NCBI GenBank assembly: GCA_964019695.1
Contig: CAXHUL010000503.1
Coordinates: forward strand, 930,001 to 994,000
Source of the DNA: Loripinus fragilis
Taxonomy: Eukaryota; Mollusca; Bivalvia; Lucinida; Lucinidae
Direction: 5' to 3'
Length of the DNA: 64,000 nucleotides
Part shown: in pieces, positions 40,778 to 51,720 of the stretch
Position numbering within the stretch: the first letter of the stretch is position 1
Layout: the number at the start of each line of letters is the position of its first letter
Program-made: the position numbers and the translations under genes
The notes under the pieces: generated by a model
Told to the model about the DNA's origin: nothing
Database searches by the model: none
The model's input: only the letters and a program-made list of their open reading frames with translations

Positions 40778-41094
40778 GTTTTAAAAATATTTTTCTATTT
40801 CCTATATGAATAATACAAAAAGTGACCATTTTAGCCCCAAAATAAAGCCGTACATTTATAGAAATAGGAAACCAAATGCAAAATCATAAAATAGCGACCA
40901 ACAGCGAGTTTATATATGAAGATGGAAGCATTTGATCGACTTTAATTTTTAGCAAAATAATAGGCAGCGATACACTGTGATTCCCATTACCACCGTCAGA
41001 GGTCCTTTACAGTACCCAGCTCAGCCTTCTGGGGGAACAACCTGATCAGGGCTTATTCAGTGTTTGCTTTTCCAAAGCCAATTAATTAAAAAAC

Positions 41095-41475
41095 AACTTT
41101 TTGTGGCTTTCCCTGGGTAGTAACCAGTACCACGCTGGGAGGGTTTATAATTTGAGCAGCGACATGTGTTAGCAACTATGTGGTATTTTGACATGTGTAG
41201 ACTCAGACGAGCCTGTGCAGTCTCCTTTTAAGCATAGAAACTCCAAATGATGTTCGGTCAGTAGCTTAACAGTCATAGAATGTTTATGCAACTAGCAAAG
41301 GCTCTGATCTGTCTGGGCGTATGCGCAGGCTGGTCTGAGCCTTTGCTGGTCGCACATACCACATTGTTGGAAATCTCATGTCACGGCTTATTTGTGTGTG
41401 TATTTTATGATGGGAGCACCCGAAGGCTCAACCAAAAGTGGTTCTTGAGAAGCCGGGAATCCAATTTTGACAAAC
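41095..41475 (-). mobile_element. SINE-3 body, minus strand, split by MITE-A
   Basis: AACTTTTTGTGGCTTTCCCT, GGGTAGTAACCAGTACCACG CTGGGAGGG, then after MITE-A TGATGGGAGCACCCGAAGGC TCAACCAAAAGTGG and GAGAAGCCGGGAATC. This is the reverse complement of the body at 41850-41975. The tRNA-like head is cut short. Confidence 0.75.
41155..41390. mobile_element. MITE-A nested in SINE-3
   Basis: GAGCAGCGACATGTGTTAGC left, GGAAATCTCATGTCACGGCT right; ATTT on both sides as the probable target duplication. Core GTATGCGCAGGCTGGTCTG. Confidence 0.8.
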
Positions 41476-41783
41476 ATCATCAGCCTACTTCTGGGGGAAC
41501 CGTCTGATCAGGCTTTATTTATACACTGCTTTGCTTTTCCAAGGCTAAATATAATCCAACCTAATATAATAAAGTAATCACAAAGAGTATGAAAGTTATG
41601 ATGCATATAAGGTATATGCCTTGTTCAAGGGAGATAAATCAACTGGAGAGCGGGGACAGCAACCATTTTTTAAATCTTGACAGGATATATAATCCTACAA
41701 AATATCATCATAATATCTCAAAGTTTGGAAGTAATAGAATATACATTGTCAAGGTTTCTCCTTTAAAATTTCACCAAGTGAAG

Positions 41784-41980
41784 CCGCCGTGGTATAGGGG
41801 ATAAACCTATGTCTTGTAAACCAAGGGTCGCAGGTTCGATTCCCAGCTTCTCCATAAAACCACTTTTGGTTGAGCCTTCGGGAGTTCCAGTCATATAATA
41901 AACACACAAATCATAAACCCTCCCAGCCCAGTTCTGGTTACTACCCATGGAAAAGCCACAAAAAGTTGGGTTTTTTTTTA
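41784..41980 (+). mobile_element. SINE-3 with tRNA-like head
   Basis: GCCGCCGTGGTATAGGGGAT AAACC is an A-box-like start and GTCGCAGGTTCGATTCCCAG a B-box. The anticodon-loop position reads CTTGTAA. The body ACCACTTTTGGTTGAGCCTT CGGGAGTTCC ends in a T/A-rich tail with CCATGGAAAAGCCACAAAAA. The ends of the head do not pair as an acceptor stem, so this is a SINE head and not a working tRNA gene. Confidence 0.75.
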
Positions 41981-41984
41981 AATT

Positions 41985-42648
41985 CCATCAAGGGAGATAA
42001 CTCAAACAAGGAAGGAGGGAACCATTATTTCAAGTGACAATCTGTCTGACCTATAATAATATATCCCATTCCAAATATTATTGAAATATCTCAAAAGGTA
42101 TGAGAGCTATGGAGTGCACAAGGTTTCCACTTAAAATTTCATTCAAGGGAGATAATTCTAACAGAGAGCAAGGGAGAGTAACCATGACTGCATGCAACAC
42201 ACTGTCTTTTTCTGATATGCATGCCTATCAAATATCATCCAAATATCTCAAAGAGTATTAGAGTTATTGAACACACTAATTTCCGGGCAGCAAGGGAGAG
42301 CAACCATTCTTGCACGTGATACACCCTCTTAACCTGATACATAAGCCCACCATATATTATCAAAACTTCTTGAAGGGTGATTAAAGTTATTGAGCACACA
42401 AGCTTTTGTTTACGGACTGACAGACAGACTGATGGATGCCAGGCTGATGGCTATATTCTCTGAGCCTTGTCGGTTGGGGGATAAAAATCTGCTGGGGCTA
42501 GATGCCTAAATTTTGGCCTCTGCCTTCACTTTAGTCCCCCAGGCCCCTAGGTGTTACGGCAGGGAACTATGGCCAGACTGGATGGAGACACAGACTCAGT
42601 TATCTGAGCTTTGATTGCTTGATGATACAATAAACACCAAAATCATAT
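41985..42648. other. Repetitive stretch of diverged ~130-bp units
   Basis: CAAGGGAGATAAYTC and ATATCTCAAARRGTATKARAG-like strings recur at about 41630/41720, 41990/42085, 42145/42245 and 42290/42365, suggesting an old tandem family starting already near 41585. No gene seen. Confidence 0.5.
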
Positions 42649-42815
42649 TTACAGTTAAACCAGTCTTAAGCGGCCACTCAAAAATAGACAAAATAAAGTT
42701 CTTAAAGACAAATGGCATTCTGCAATACTTTTGACCTGCATTAAGGGATAATTGATCTTGAAAAACAATTTTTTGTCTTCTTTTTGAGTGGCCACTTAAG
42801 ACAGGTTTAACTTAA
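42649..42815. mobile_element. MITE-B copy
   Basis: TTACAGTTAAACCAGTCTTA left, CCACTTAAGACAGGTTTAAC right; the core is partly deleted. Confidence 0.8.
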
Positions 42816-42828
42816 CTCTTTCCTTGCT

Positions 42829-43436
42829 AGCAGCAACTTTTGTCTAGTAGCAACCTTTGTCTTGCAGCAACTTTTGTCTAGCAGCTACTTTTGTCTAGCA
42901 GCAACTTTTGTCTAGCAGCTACTTTTGTCTAGCAGCTACTTTTGTCTAGCAGCTACTTTTGTCTAGCAGCTACTTTTGTCTAGCAGCAACTTTTGTCTAG
43001 CAGCAACTTTTGTCTAGCAGCAACTTTTGTCTAGCAGCTACTTTTGTCTAGCAGCTACTTTTGTCTAGCAGCAACTTTTGTCTTGCAGCAACTTTTGTCT
43101 AGCAGCTACTTTTGTCTAGCAGCTACTTTTGTCTAGCAGCTACTTTTGTCTAGCAGCAACTTTTGTCTAGCAGCTACTTTTGTCTAGCAGCTACTTTTGT
43201 CTAGCAGCAACTTTTGTCTAACAGCTTCTTTTGTCTAGCAGCAACTTTTGTCTAGCAGCAACTTTTGTCTAGCAGCTACTTTTGTCTAGCAGCACATTTT
43301 GTCTAGCAGCAACTTTGTCTAGCAGCAACTTTTGTCTAGCAGCAACTTTTGTCTAGCAGCAACTTTTGTCTAGCAGCTACTTTTGTCTAGCAGCAATTTT
43401 TGTCTAGCAGCTACTTTTGTCTAGCAGCAACTTTTG
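42829..43436 (+). repeat. 17-bp minisatellite, about 36 units
   Basis: Two main monomers alternate irregularly: AGCAGCAACTTTTGTCT and AGCAGCTACTTTTGTCT (A/T at one site). Rare variants are CTTGCAGC and AGCACATTTTGTCT. It starts right after MITE-B and runs into repeat F at 43437 (TTTTGTTGTCTGCTGATAAT), whose first bases resemble the monomer, a likely origin for the array. Confidence 0.93.
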
Positions 43437-43560
43437 TTGTCTGCTGATAATCGATAACATTTACAAACAGTTTGGACCCAGATAAGGACAGACATAACAT
43501 CCATCCTGATCTGGATTCAAACCATTTGACAGTGTTACTGTTTAGGTTTTTATTGAAAGT
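43437..43560. repeat. Repeat family F copy
   Basis: CTGCTGATAATCGATAACAT, ACAAACAGTTTGGACCCAGA, then mirrored ATCCTGATCTGGATTCAAAC CATTTGAC. Confidence 0.7.
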
Positions 43561-43663
43561 TTTGAGAAAAGACTGCGGACCACAACATATCGAAGTCTGA
43601 ATCCATGGACATATCAAAGCCTTGTTCTTTATGAAGAGCAGAAGAAGCTAATTGCAAGCAAAT

Positions 43664-43904
43664 TGAGCCACGACATGTGATTTCTAACAATGTGGCATTT
43701 TGACAAGTATAGACTCAGACATGCCTGTGCAGCCTCCTTTTAATCTTAGAAACTCTAAATGGTGTTCAGTCAGTAGTTTAACATTAATAGAATATTCAAA
43801 CGACTTGCAAAGGCTCTGATCAGACTGCGCATATGCGCAGGCTGATATGAGGTTTTGCTGGTCGCACATACTACATTGTTAGAAATCTCACGTCGCGGCT
43901 CAAA
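43664..43904. mobile_element. MITE-A copy
   Basis: GAGCCACGACATGTGATTTC left, AGAAATCTCACGTCGCGGCT C right; AAATT on both sides. Core GATCAGACTGCGCATATGCG CAGGCTGATA. Confidence 0.85.
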
Positions 43905-44127
43905 TTTTATTAATCATCTTGAAAATCCCATCAATTTATCCAGATATCGAGCAAAAAGTTCCGGTTGCCCAGGTTTAAATGGTTTCAACTTGGAGAAATC
44001 AGCTGTATTCAGAGTCTCCAACAAGTGGCTGAAAAAGAAATCATTTAAATTAAGATTTCACAATTGATGGCAGTCACTGGAGTACCAAATTACAGAGATT
44101 TACTATTTGTAAAACATACACTGTTCA

Positions 44128-44432
44128 TGCGCGGATCCAGGAATTTTCGTCAGGGGGGTCCAGGTCAGTCTGGCAAAAAAAGCTCCGACAACGTTTTTTT
44201 TTTTTTTTTTTTTTTTTTTTTAGTCCTCAGCTTATCTCACAGAAGTCAAATGGTCAATTTCAAAGAAATCTATCATTTTTCAAGGTTACAGAGGGGGTCC
44301 AACATTTTCCAGGGGGGGTCCAACTTTTTCCAGGGGGGTGGGGGGTCCAATTCCTAATTCCCTATAGAAACCCATATAACTTGTGATTTTCAGGGGGGGT
44401 CCGGACCCCCTGCCCCCCCTCTGGATCCGCAC
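44128..44432. mobile_element. MITE-G copy with poly(T) tract
   Basis: CATGCGCGGATCCAGGAATT left, CCCCCTCTGGATCCGCACTTG right; repeated AGGGGGGGTCCAACWTTTTCC inside; a T-run of roughly 28 bases at 44194-44221. Confidence 0.8.
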
Positions 44433-44634
44433 TTGCTGTTATAATACAGTCACCCTAAACCTCTGTTTAGTAAGTGTCAAAGGGCTCTAGAATGACTGTT
44501 ACCTTAAGAAAGGTGCTTGCTTTCACTTGCTTTCAAGATTACTGTCTGCTTATATTCTGATAATTCTTATGTGCACCATTCCTGCGTCTGATAACAGAAA
44601 TCAATTTTGATCATTTTGGGTTTAATCCTTTACA

Positions 44635-45160
44635 TCCCAGTCAACAGCTATGATCATGTCGAGACAGTCAGTTCACCTATCCACATTTTTTTCCTGGGCA
44701 AGCTTGACTAAGCAGTTAACCAGTATTCTTATGCACTTGTAAATGCAATGCAACGTCTGATTGGATAACATCATAAATTTGCGACTGTCGGAAACCCGAT
44801 TTCATTACGTAATGTCGCTTTTCATTGGTTGACAAGTAAATATATGCAGCTGGCAAGCGGTTTTATGCAGCTGACGTCGCTGGACGTATAGGCGCAACAA
44901 AGTACATTTTCACTGTCTTTTTGAAGGGAAAATGTTAATAGTGCATTAGAATAGGGCTTACCATATTGAAATTTTCATTTGGGGAGGTATATCGTCGGAT
45001 ATACGTTCGGAAATCACGTTTTACAGTGTAAAGCTAAATTTCCAACCGTATATCCGATGATACACCTCTCCAAATGAAAATTTTGAATACAGTTATCCCC
45101 TAACTTTGAGCACATACTTTCGCTTGTAACTGACAAAGAATCAGCTGAAAGGGAAGAGAA
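44635..45160 (-). mobile_element. SINE-1, minus strand, split by a foldback insertion
   Basis: 44640-44740 gives the reverse complement of the SINE-1 3' half (GTCAGTTCACCTATCCACAT, CTGGGCAAGCTTGACTAAGC AG); 45115-45155 gives the middle (GCACATACTTTCGCTTGTAA CTGAC). Between them, 44970-45090 is a palindrome (TTTCATTTGGGGAGGTATAT mirrored by ATACACCTCTCCAAATGAAA) within ~360 inserted bases. Confidence 0.7.
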
Positions 45161-45212
45161 AGGCTATAGAATTATAATGCTGAAATACTTCATACTAGCA
45201 AAATGGAATATA

Positions 45213-45456
45213 CAAATGGGCCTGGTCGTGAGAAAACCTGTCTTCGGGGTTTTCTGCAAAGCTAGACTCAAAACATTCTCCTCAGCTACAGAGACTAGCT
45301 AGAAAATTGAAATTTCACTCATAGCAAGTCTAGATATGATTCTTTCCAAAACGCAAATAACAATGGCACTGATCAGACTGCACGGATGCGCAGGCTGGTC
45401 TGCGCCTTTGTTGTTCGCAAACCACCGAAGACAGGTTTTCTTGCGTCGCGGCCCAA
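45213..45456. mobile_element. MITE-C copy
   Basis: AATGGGCCTGGTCGTGAGAA left, TTCTTGCGTCGCGGCCCAAA right; CTGTCTTCGGGGTTTTCTGC and ACCGAAGACAGG arms. Confidence 0.8.
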
Positions 45457-45909
45457 ATGTCAAAATATGTCACTCCTGAACGTTATATATTTTTTATATT
45501 GAATTCTGCACAAAATCTGTAGGGGTGGGGTTAGTTTGTTTCTGAAAGACTCTCAAATTTTAAAAGGCCTAAAACGTTTTGTTTTAATACCTGACTGCCT
45601 TTTTTGCCATCAATACAATGTAATGCGATTATTTCCAGCAGATGACATTTTCAGATGCATTTTCGTCGGTGCTTTAAGGGTTAACCTTCAAAGATCAGTA
45701 ACATATGGTGACCATAGCATCCAGGAGGTGTCTAGAATCAAAACTTTTACAGAGAGGTGTACACCAGCCCAGCACCATATCATACTATGACCATTTTCCA
45801 AAGCAGGTATAACCAGTAAAATTATGAATTCTTTATTTTTCGATCTTATAATTACCTTTCATTTTCATGTAACATATTACCATCTTAATTCTTTATTGAA
45901 GCCAATGTA
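45457..45909. other. Intergenic DNA
   Basis: 45460-45545 (TTTTTATATTGAATTCTGCA, GTAGGGGTGGGGTTAG) resembles 52890-52935 in the same orientation, an undefined dispersed repeat. The frame at 45536-45790 has no supporting features. Confidence 0.4.
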
Positions 45910-46020
45910 TATTGAGCAAGACACATTTATTCTAGCTTAGTACTGGTTCAACCCAGGAAGACCCATCCCTATATAATTGAAAGATTGTTGATGGAACGTA
46001 AAGAATCAAATCAAACAAAA
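45910..46020 (+). mobile_element. SINE-2, 5'-truncated
   Basis: GAGCAAGACACATTTATTCT, AGCTTAGTACTGGTTCAACC, GATTGTTGATGGAACGTAAA and a CAAA tail. The tRNA-like head is absent. Confidence 0.8.
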
Positions 46021-46567
46021 CCAATGTATGGATTTCTAAAAATTATATAAGAGCTAGCGCATGAGTTTTTGATACTTATAGCAGATGATTAAAGTTTTAA
46101 ATTTAAACATGCATACACGGCTAGCTACATGTAGTAGGGCTAGAAACCTAATTTTGGGTCTGAGCTCTCATCTACTTCCATATATTGTGAATGTGAGGAG
46201 TTGCGGTGCTGGTGAGGGTATGTGCATGCCCAGACTCATCTGAGCCCTAGCTCCTCACCGATGCAATAAGTTGCTGGCCAGCTGATTCTCACATACCATA
46301 TTTTCTCACATACCATATTCAAAATAAATTGTGTTTAAAGACATATGCGGCTATTTCCAATGCGCACCTTTTCCGCGTCTGCAAACGGGGAAAGTTGTCT
46401 GGGTCCTGTCTTTCGACCCTTAACGGATTCGGATCAATACAGCTCCCGATATTCTTATGTCATATCGGTGTTCCGACATTTTCTTTACAAAATAACTAAT
46501 TAAAGTGTGTTCGAAATATCTATTGACATCTTTTCAGAACTGATCGTCTCAGCACTAAAGACAGATA
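46021..46567. other. Unique intergenic DNA, no gene recognised
   Basis: Left flank of the long-TIR element. 46180-46260 has a loose inverted pair around GAGGAGTTGCGGTGC/GAGCCCTAGCTCCTCACC. No conserved frame. Confidence 0.45.
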
Positions 46568-47393
46568 ATAGTGCGGGGTCCAAGCATGCCAAAATATGGT
46601 CTCGTTGTACTCAGCGTATAACATCAGATTTTTGGTTAAAATGATTATATAATAGGTTATATTTAATAAATTTGAATGTTGCCAAGATTAAATCAAGGGC
46701 AGTAACTCGCCTGGCTGCTTCAAAGTATGACGTCACAAATATCAAAATTGCAGTAATACCTTTTGAAAGCCTCATTTCAACTTAATTTTCTCAAAAAAAT
46801 TGTGTATATTTTCAAACAAAGTTAATGCATTTCTAAAATAAAAGTATGTAGAGTAATTTTGACAGTATTTAAAAAATCGATACACTTATCTACGGCGGAT
46901 TATTATGGTCATGAATAAGTATGGGTAAATAAGCTTCTTATACAGTTTGTAAAAGGGGGTGTATTGAATGTATTATTTTCCTTATTAGTGAAGGGAAAAA
47001 AATATTTTTTACACATATTATAGTCTATCATATGCGCACTTAGTATGCAGAAAATCTATTAAAAATAATTTGTTATTATTACATAATACAGCAAAGAATA
47101 TAATAGGTATATTTCACGAAAAATGCTCAGTTAAGTTACAATAAGAGACAAAAAAATCTGTTAAATGTTTCTGGTGATCAGAAAGTCAGTAATAATGTTT
47201 CATGAAACCAGTACTAATGCTATGGAAGCACCAACATGCAATATTCACGCGATATTCATAATTATATGTTGTAACTAATAATAAGAAGATCATAAAATAA
47301 TTTGTTACGAATAATACAATTGTGTTATACTTTAAAGATATGGTTTGTAGGATGTTTGCCACTGAATAAGCATTTATCCTGCGATTTGAAAAG

Positions 47394-48128
47394 TAAGTAA
47401 GGTTGCAAAGATCAGGAATCGATACAATCAAGTACCACACCTGACCCAGGATATCAATGGGAAAGTGACAAACTCACAGAAGACACCACAAACGAGAGCC
47501 AAGAGGTCAGCCCTTTCCCAGCAGGTGACCACGAAGCACATATAAACAGACGCGCACAAAACATAGCAAACACAAGACAGAACAAAAACATAAAAGATCC
47601 ACAAAACAAGTACCGCCTTGGAGCGGTCAGTAAAATATTTTACTGGAGGGCTTAAACCGGTTTAACGGCGCCAACCTCACCCTTAATTCAGATGTGGATC
47701 AAGACACATAGATATTTGGTTTGCATGAAAGACCCCTAACTTATCAATGCATCATCTCCTAAAACATATAAATCAAGATATAACAAGGAGATAAAGCAAG
47801 GATAAGGACTCAACAGTAAATTAAACTGAATACCGGAGCAAAAGAAATCCAACAGGTAAACCCTGGTGGGCCCGACAAACAGCCAAAGCATCAGGCCCCT
47901 ACCATCTCATCAATAGATAAGTCTTTAAGTCGGAACCATCATAGAGTCTGAAGTCCGACCCACCGGCGTGCAATTAAAGAGGAAAGCAAAGTTGCCAACT
48001 GTGATTGGGTTGACTACCAAGCATGCAGTCTGTTGCAATACATTAATGTTATAGCCAATCTTTTTATAATGGGAAATTATTTTAATGAACTGCGCTGAAA
48101 AATTATTAGAGCCAACAATCTTCTTCAA
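47394..48128 (-). pseudogene. PLE-A relic, tail and last RT-ORF codons
   Basis: Nearly identical to 20756-21490: same tail, then minus-strand coding SNNFSAQFIKIISHYKKIGY and NPITVGNFAFLFN to the stop near 47925. It is 5'-truncated at about 48128, where unrelated sequence (KGALKK...) fuses in frame. Near identity of the two copies implies recent activity of the family. Confidence 0.85.
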
Positions 48129-49339
48129 AGCTCCTTTATCTTCTAATTCTGTTTCTGATACACATCTTATTGGTTGGTTTGATAACATTCTATCTAGTTT
48201 GTTCTGAATTGTGAAGTGCTGATAATACTGCCTGTGCCATTTAGGTTTCCTCTTGACCGATGATTGCAATATCCGCTCTATATCCTTAGAACCATAATCA
48301 TGTGGATTCTTTTCTAACCTCAGCTTACAGACTTATTTCACATGACATAAACCTTGGACAGTTCCCCTCCCAACGTCATCTACACTTTCATTTTTGTGAG
48401 AGAACACACAAAGTTCAGAACTATACAGTTCATACCTCCTCTTCTTTACAGGAGAAAAATCTATCTGGTTCTACATCATCTGATGATTCCAAGGTTCCTT
48501 GTCAATGCTAAATAACTTAAGTGACAGTGAATTTGAAAATACCTGTTTATGCTTAAGTAACGTTGCCGTACACTTCAATTCAATCTTTATACCTTAAAGA
48601 CGTTTTTAAAATTTTCAAATTATGCAGGAATGCAAATATCAAAGCTAAGTCCCGACAATCCTTATAGAAAAGAGGTACTCTCCTGTTTTTAAATTGAGAA
48701 TTATAATAACCAGTATATCCTACAAACGTTTATCTTATGTTTTATCTGCCATTAGGCGTAGAAGATAAGAAATTAATTCTAAATATAGAGTTAATTCCAA
48801 TAGAAATGATCGAAAAAGCAGACTAGTCAAGGGACTATCCTTTTACCCCGAGTCTGCTTTAAAACAATTCTATATCAAAATTATTCTATGGGATTCAGCT
48901 AGGTCCAGCTAACCCTACATCTAGCCTGATCGTTCATCCAGTGCCATTTAACTCCCATGCAATCTGAAGGCACTAGACCCCTGTCTTCTTGGCTTGGCTT
49001 TACCGCGCTGGTACACTCTGTCAATTCAGATGCAGCGCACTGGAGTTATATTTGGGTTACCAAAGGCTCATTTGGGAGACTGATAAATTTATTGCATTAC
49101 AGCTGACACTAGTTCCCATGCTGAATTTAACAGCAGTGGTGTTCACCAGTGTACTTGGTATTGCAGGAAAACCATTTTACAGTGTTGCTTGTGTTATTAT
49201 CGTATAGGAACAAAGTGTTTCAGTACGTGTAACTAAGAAGTTGAAATTTTAAAAAATCATGACTTAATTGTGAAAGAGTAATGATTACGATGATAAGGTA
49301 AATGAGATAAGAAAGAAAGAAAAATGAAAAAAGTCAATA
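48129..49339. other. Interior of the long-TIR element, unrecognised
   Basis: The minus strand from about 48300 to 48130 reads HDYGSKDIERILQSSVKRKP KWHRQYYQHF and NKLDRMLSNQPIRCVSETEL, an open, codon-like stretch that could be a residue of the element's own gene; I do not recognise it. The plus frame at 48302-48511 overlaps its upstream part. 48540-49340 holds nothing recognised. Confidence 0.35.
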
Positions 49340-50095
49340 AGCAATGCTTATTAGATACCCCCCGCACAGTAAGAGTCAGAGAAAAAACTTGTCAAGTTAT
49401 AGTTCAAACAAGCAGACTTTAGTTTTGAAAAGAAGATTTCAGAGAAAAACTTGTCAAGTTATAGTTCAAACCAGCAGACTTTAGTTTTGAAAAGAAGATT
49501 TCAGTATAATCTGTGCAAACAAAAATTATAACACTCCTTCATGCATATGTTCAATGTGTCTACATTGTATTGGCAAAGTATCAAATTACTCCATCAAAAG
49601 CTGTGGTAGAAGTTGATCGGCCCATGAAGACACCATCTATGAATATACAAACACGTTAGTAGGGAAAAATTGTCTAAGTTCTCACAGCTGTCATTTTGGT
49701 AAAAATTATTTTTTCTGAACCAAACTCCTTCATGCATATGTTCAATGTGTCTACATTGTATAGGAAAAGTATCAATTGTTCCATCAAAAGCTGTGGTAGG
49801 AGTTGATCGGACCATGTATGGCCTATAATAGCATAAGCATAAAACCCTATATTAAAAGCCATTTAGAACTACAAAGGGAAATAACTCTGATAGATTTGGC
49901 CCCTTGCCCTTACTTTTTGTCTAAAAAATTTGTCTAGCATATATGAACATGTTTGCAAGGTTTAATGAAAATCCAGCAATGACTCTTCAAGATATTAAGG
50001 AAACAAAGCGTTACGGACGGACGGATGGACGGACGCACGGACGGACAACCTGAAAACAGTATACCCCCTACAAACAAAGTTTGCGGGGGTATAAC
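49340..50095 (-). mobile_element. Dispersed repeat, reversed copy of 5225-6500
   Basis: TACCCCCCGCACAGTAAGAG left, then a 63-bp direct duplication (AACTTGTCAAGTTATAGTTC) at 49375-49500. It continues with CTCCTTCATGCATATGTTCA and AAAGCTGTGGTAGGAGTTGA (two internal units), then GGAAACAAAGCGTTACGGAC GGACGG and AAAGTTTGCGGGGGTATAAC at the right. No SINE here. Confidence 0.85.
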
Positions 50096-50109
50096 AATCA
50101 TGTGTAATG

Positions 50110-50780
50110 TACTTATAAGATAATTATGACCAGAAAATGCCACAATTACATACTGCAGCCCAACCCACGACACCGTAAGGAAGAGACACAGAGCACCAAA
50201 GACAATCAACAGCGCGAGCAAGAAGACAATTTAAGTAAAGCAACCAGCTATTTCTTCCTCGTCCAGATGATTGCAAAAGTGAAAGGCCACTTAGTAATGC
50301 ATAGCAAAAGAAGGACCAATCACAACATCCCCCAAACAATGAGAGCACAAATAACCAGTGAATCAATAACAACAGAACCATCGCCTTAGAACAGACAAAA
50401 GCTAATCCCACTACATATTATGTATTTTACAGGCGCCTAATCTTCGTACTAGATTATGCAGTTGGTAAACACAAAAATTGTTTAGCTCGCATGTATGTTC
50501 CCTAGCTTATGCAATGCATCATCACACAGAAATGAAACAAAATAGCTAGTGACTCATAGATAGGCAGAGCTAACGAAAAACTCAAGTTGAGCCACTGTGG
50601 GCCCAGCCAAAGACAAGCATCAGGCACCAACCCCTCGATGAAAGTTTTAGGTCAGTTTCTTCATTGAGTCTGAGGCCTGATTCACTGCCATGCAATTGAA
50701 GAGGAAATCATAGAAAACCATGATAGGTATACATGTACAACCAAGCATGCAGACCGTCATATGATATCCATGCGATGTAT
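50110..50780 (-). mobile_element. PLE-B relic, reversed tail
   Basis: Reverse complement of 32150-32790. It shares GAAACAAAATAGCTAGTGACTC-type sequence, GTTGAGCCACTGTGGGCCCA, CATCAGGCACCAACCCCTCG and GTCTGAGGCCTGATTCACTG, then GCAATTGAAGAGGAAATCAT AG. Coding ends here are degraded. Confidence 0.7.
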
Positions 50781-51720
50781 GCCACAATGACAATGTTTTA
50801 TTCAAAGTGAACTTCAAGTCCTATTATTAATTATCTTGATCAAAAGTAAATTCCTCGGTAATTACTAATTTATTTTAAACACTCTGTTTCTTCATCTGTT
50901 TCTACCAAAACCTTCATTATTCGCAGCAAAACAAGTAGGACGTCCAGATGTTTTAAGCCACTTTAGTACCATCTCCCGACCCAAACTCACATAAAAAGCT
51001 TAGTTCAAAATGTAATACGATTTTTATCATAAGACAGAAATCGACGTGCAATTTTTTTTAGTTCTTATATAGTTCACGTTTGCTACAAGGGGGCGTTCTC
51101 TTACCCATATTGTATGGGTTAATATTGAATGGTTATGTTGTTGCTAATGAAAATATACATCTTTTAAAATTTTCACAGAAAAACGATTTAGATAGACATG
51201 TTTTCATAAGATTTTGCTTTAAAATCCATTCAAAGGATAAGTGAAATACGAACGTTTATACTCATTATAATATCTTCATTAACATAGTCATAAGTCGTAA
51301 ATGAAAGTGGTTGGCTAACATCTTTTCATACGACTAATATTGATAGTAGTCACAAGGCACTATCAAATTACATATTATATATTTGGGATTATATACATGG
51401 ATACTCAACTTATGTATTGTGTGAAAGACAAGAAACCTTACTGCTTGTCATCAAATAGATAATATGACATACCTTCCTTCAGGAAATAAAAGCATTTTTA
51501 CGTATTGGTTATGCGAATTCGACGAACGAATGAGAGCTACTGTAACATAATATGATCATAATTAGGGCCTTGTCTTATTATCCCCCCTGCTTTCTTATAC
51601 CGCATTTCAAGGATTGGCAACATAGCAAATTATATCAAGCAGGCGCATGTCTTTAATACTAAATAAAAACATGAGTACTGCGAAACCATATTTTGGCATA
51701 TTTGGACCTTGAAAATTATT
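50781..51720. other. Interior of the long-TIR element, nothing recognised
   Basis: AT-rich DNA between the PLE-B relic and the right inverted arm. No open frame of note. Confidence 0.45.

Noticed and set aside
41784..41856. tRNA gene (anticodon TGT-like)
   Set aside because: A- and B-boxes are present but acceptor ends do not pair, and a SINE body follows; the same body occurs reversed at 41095-41475.
42829..43436. CRISPR or coding repeat
   Set aside because: 17-bp head-to-tail units without spacers; not divisible by 3; no continuous frame.
44064..44357. 97-codon frame with a poly-Phe run
   Set aside because: Created by the T-run within MITE-G.
50126..50411. Overlapping 87-95-codon frames on both strands
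   Set aside because: Fall inside the non-coding tail of the PLE-B relic, also present at 32500-32790.
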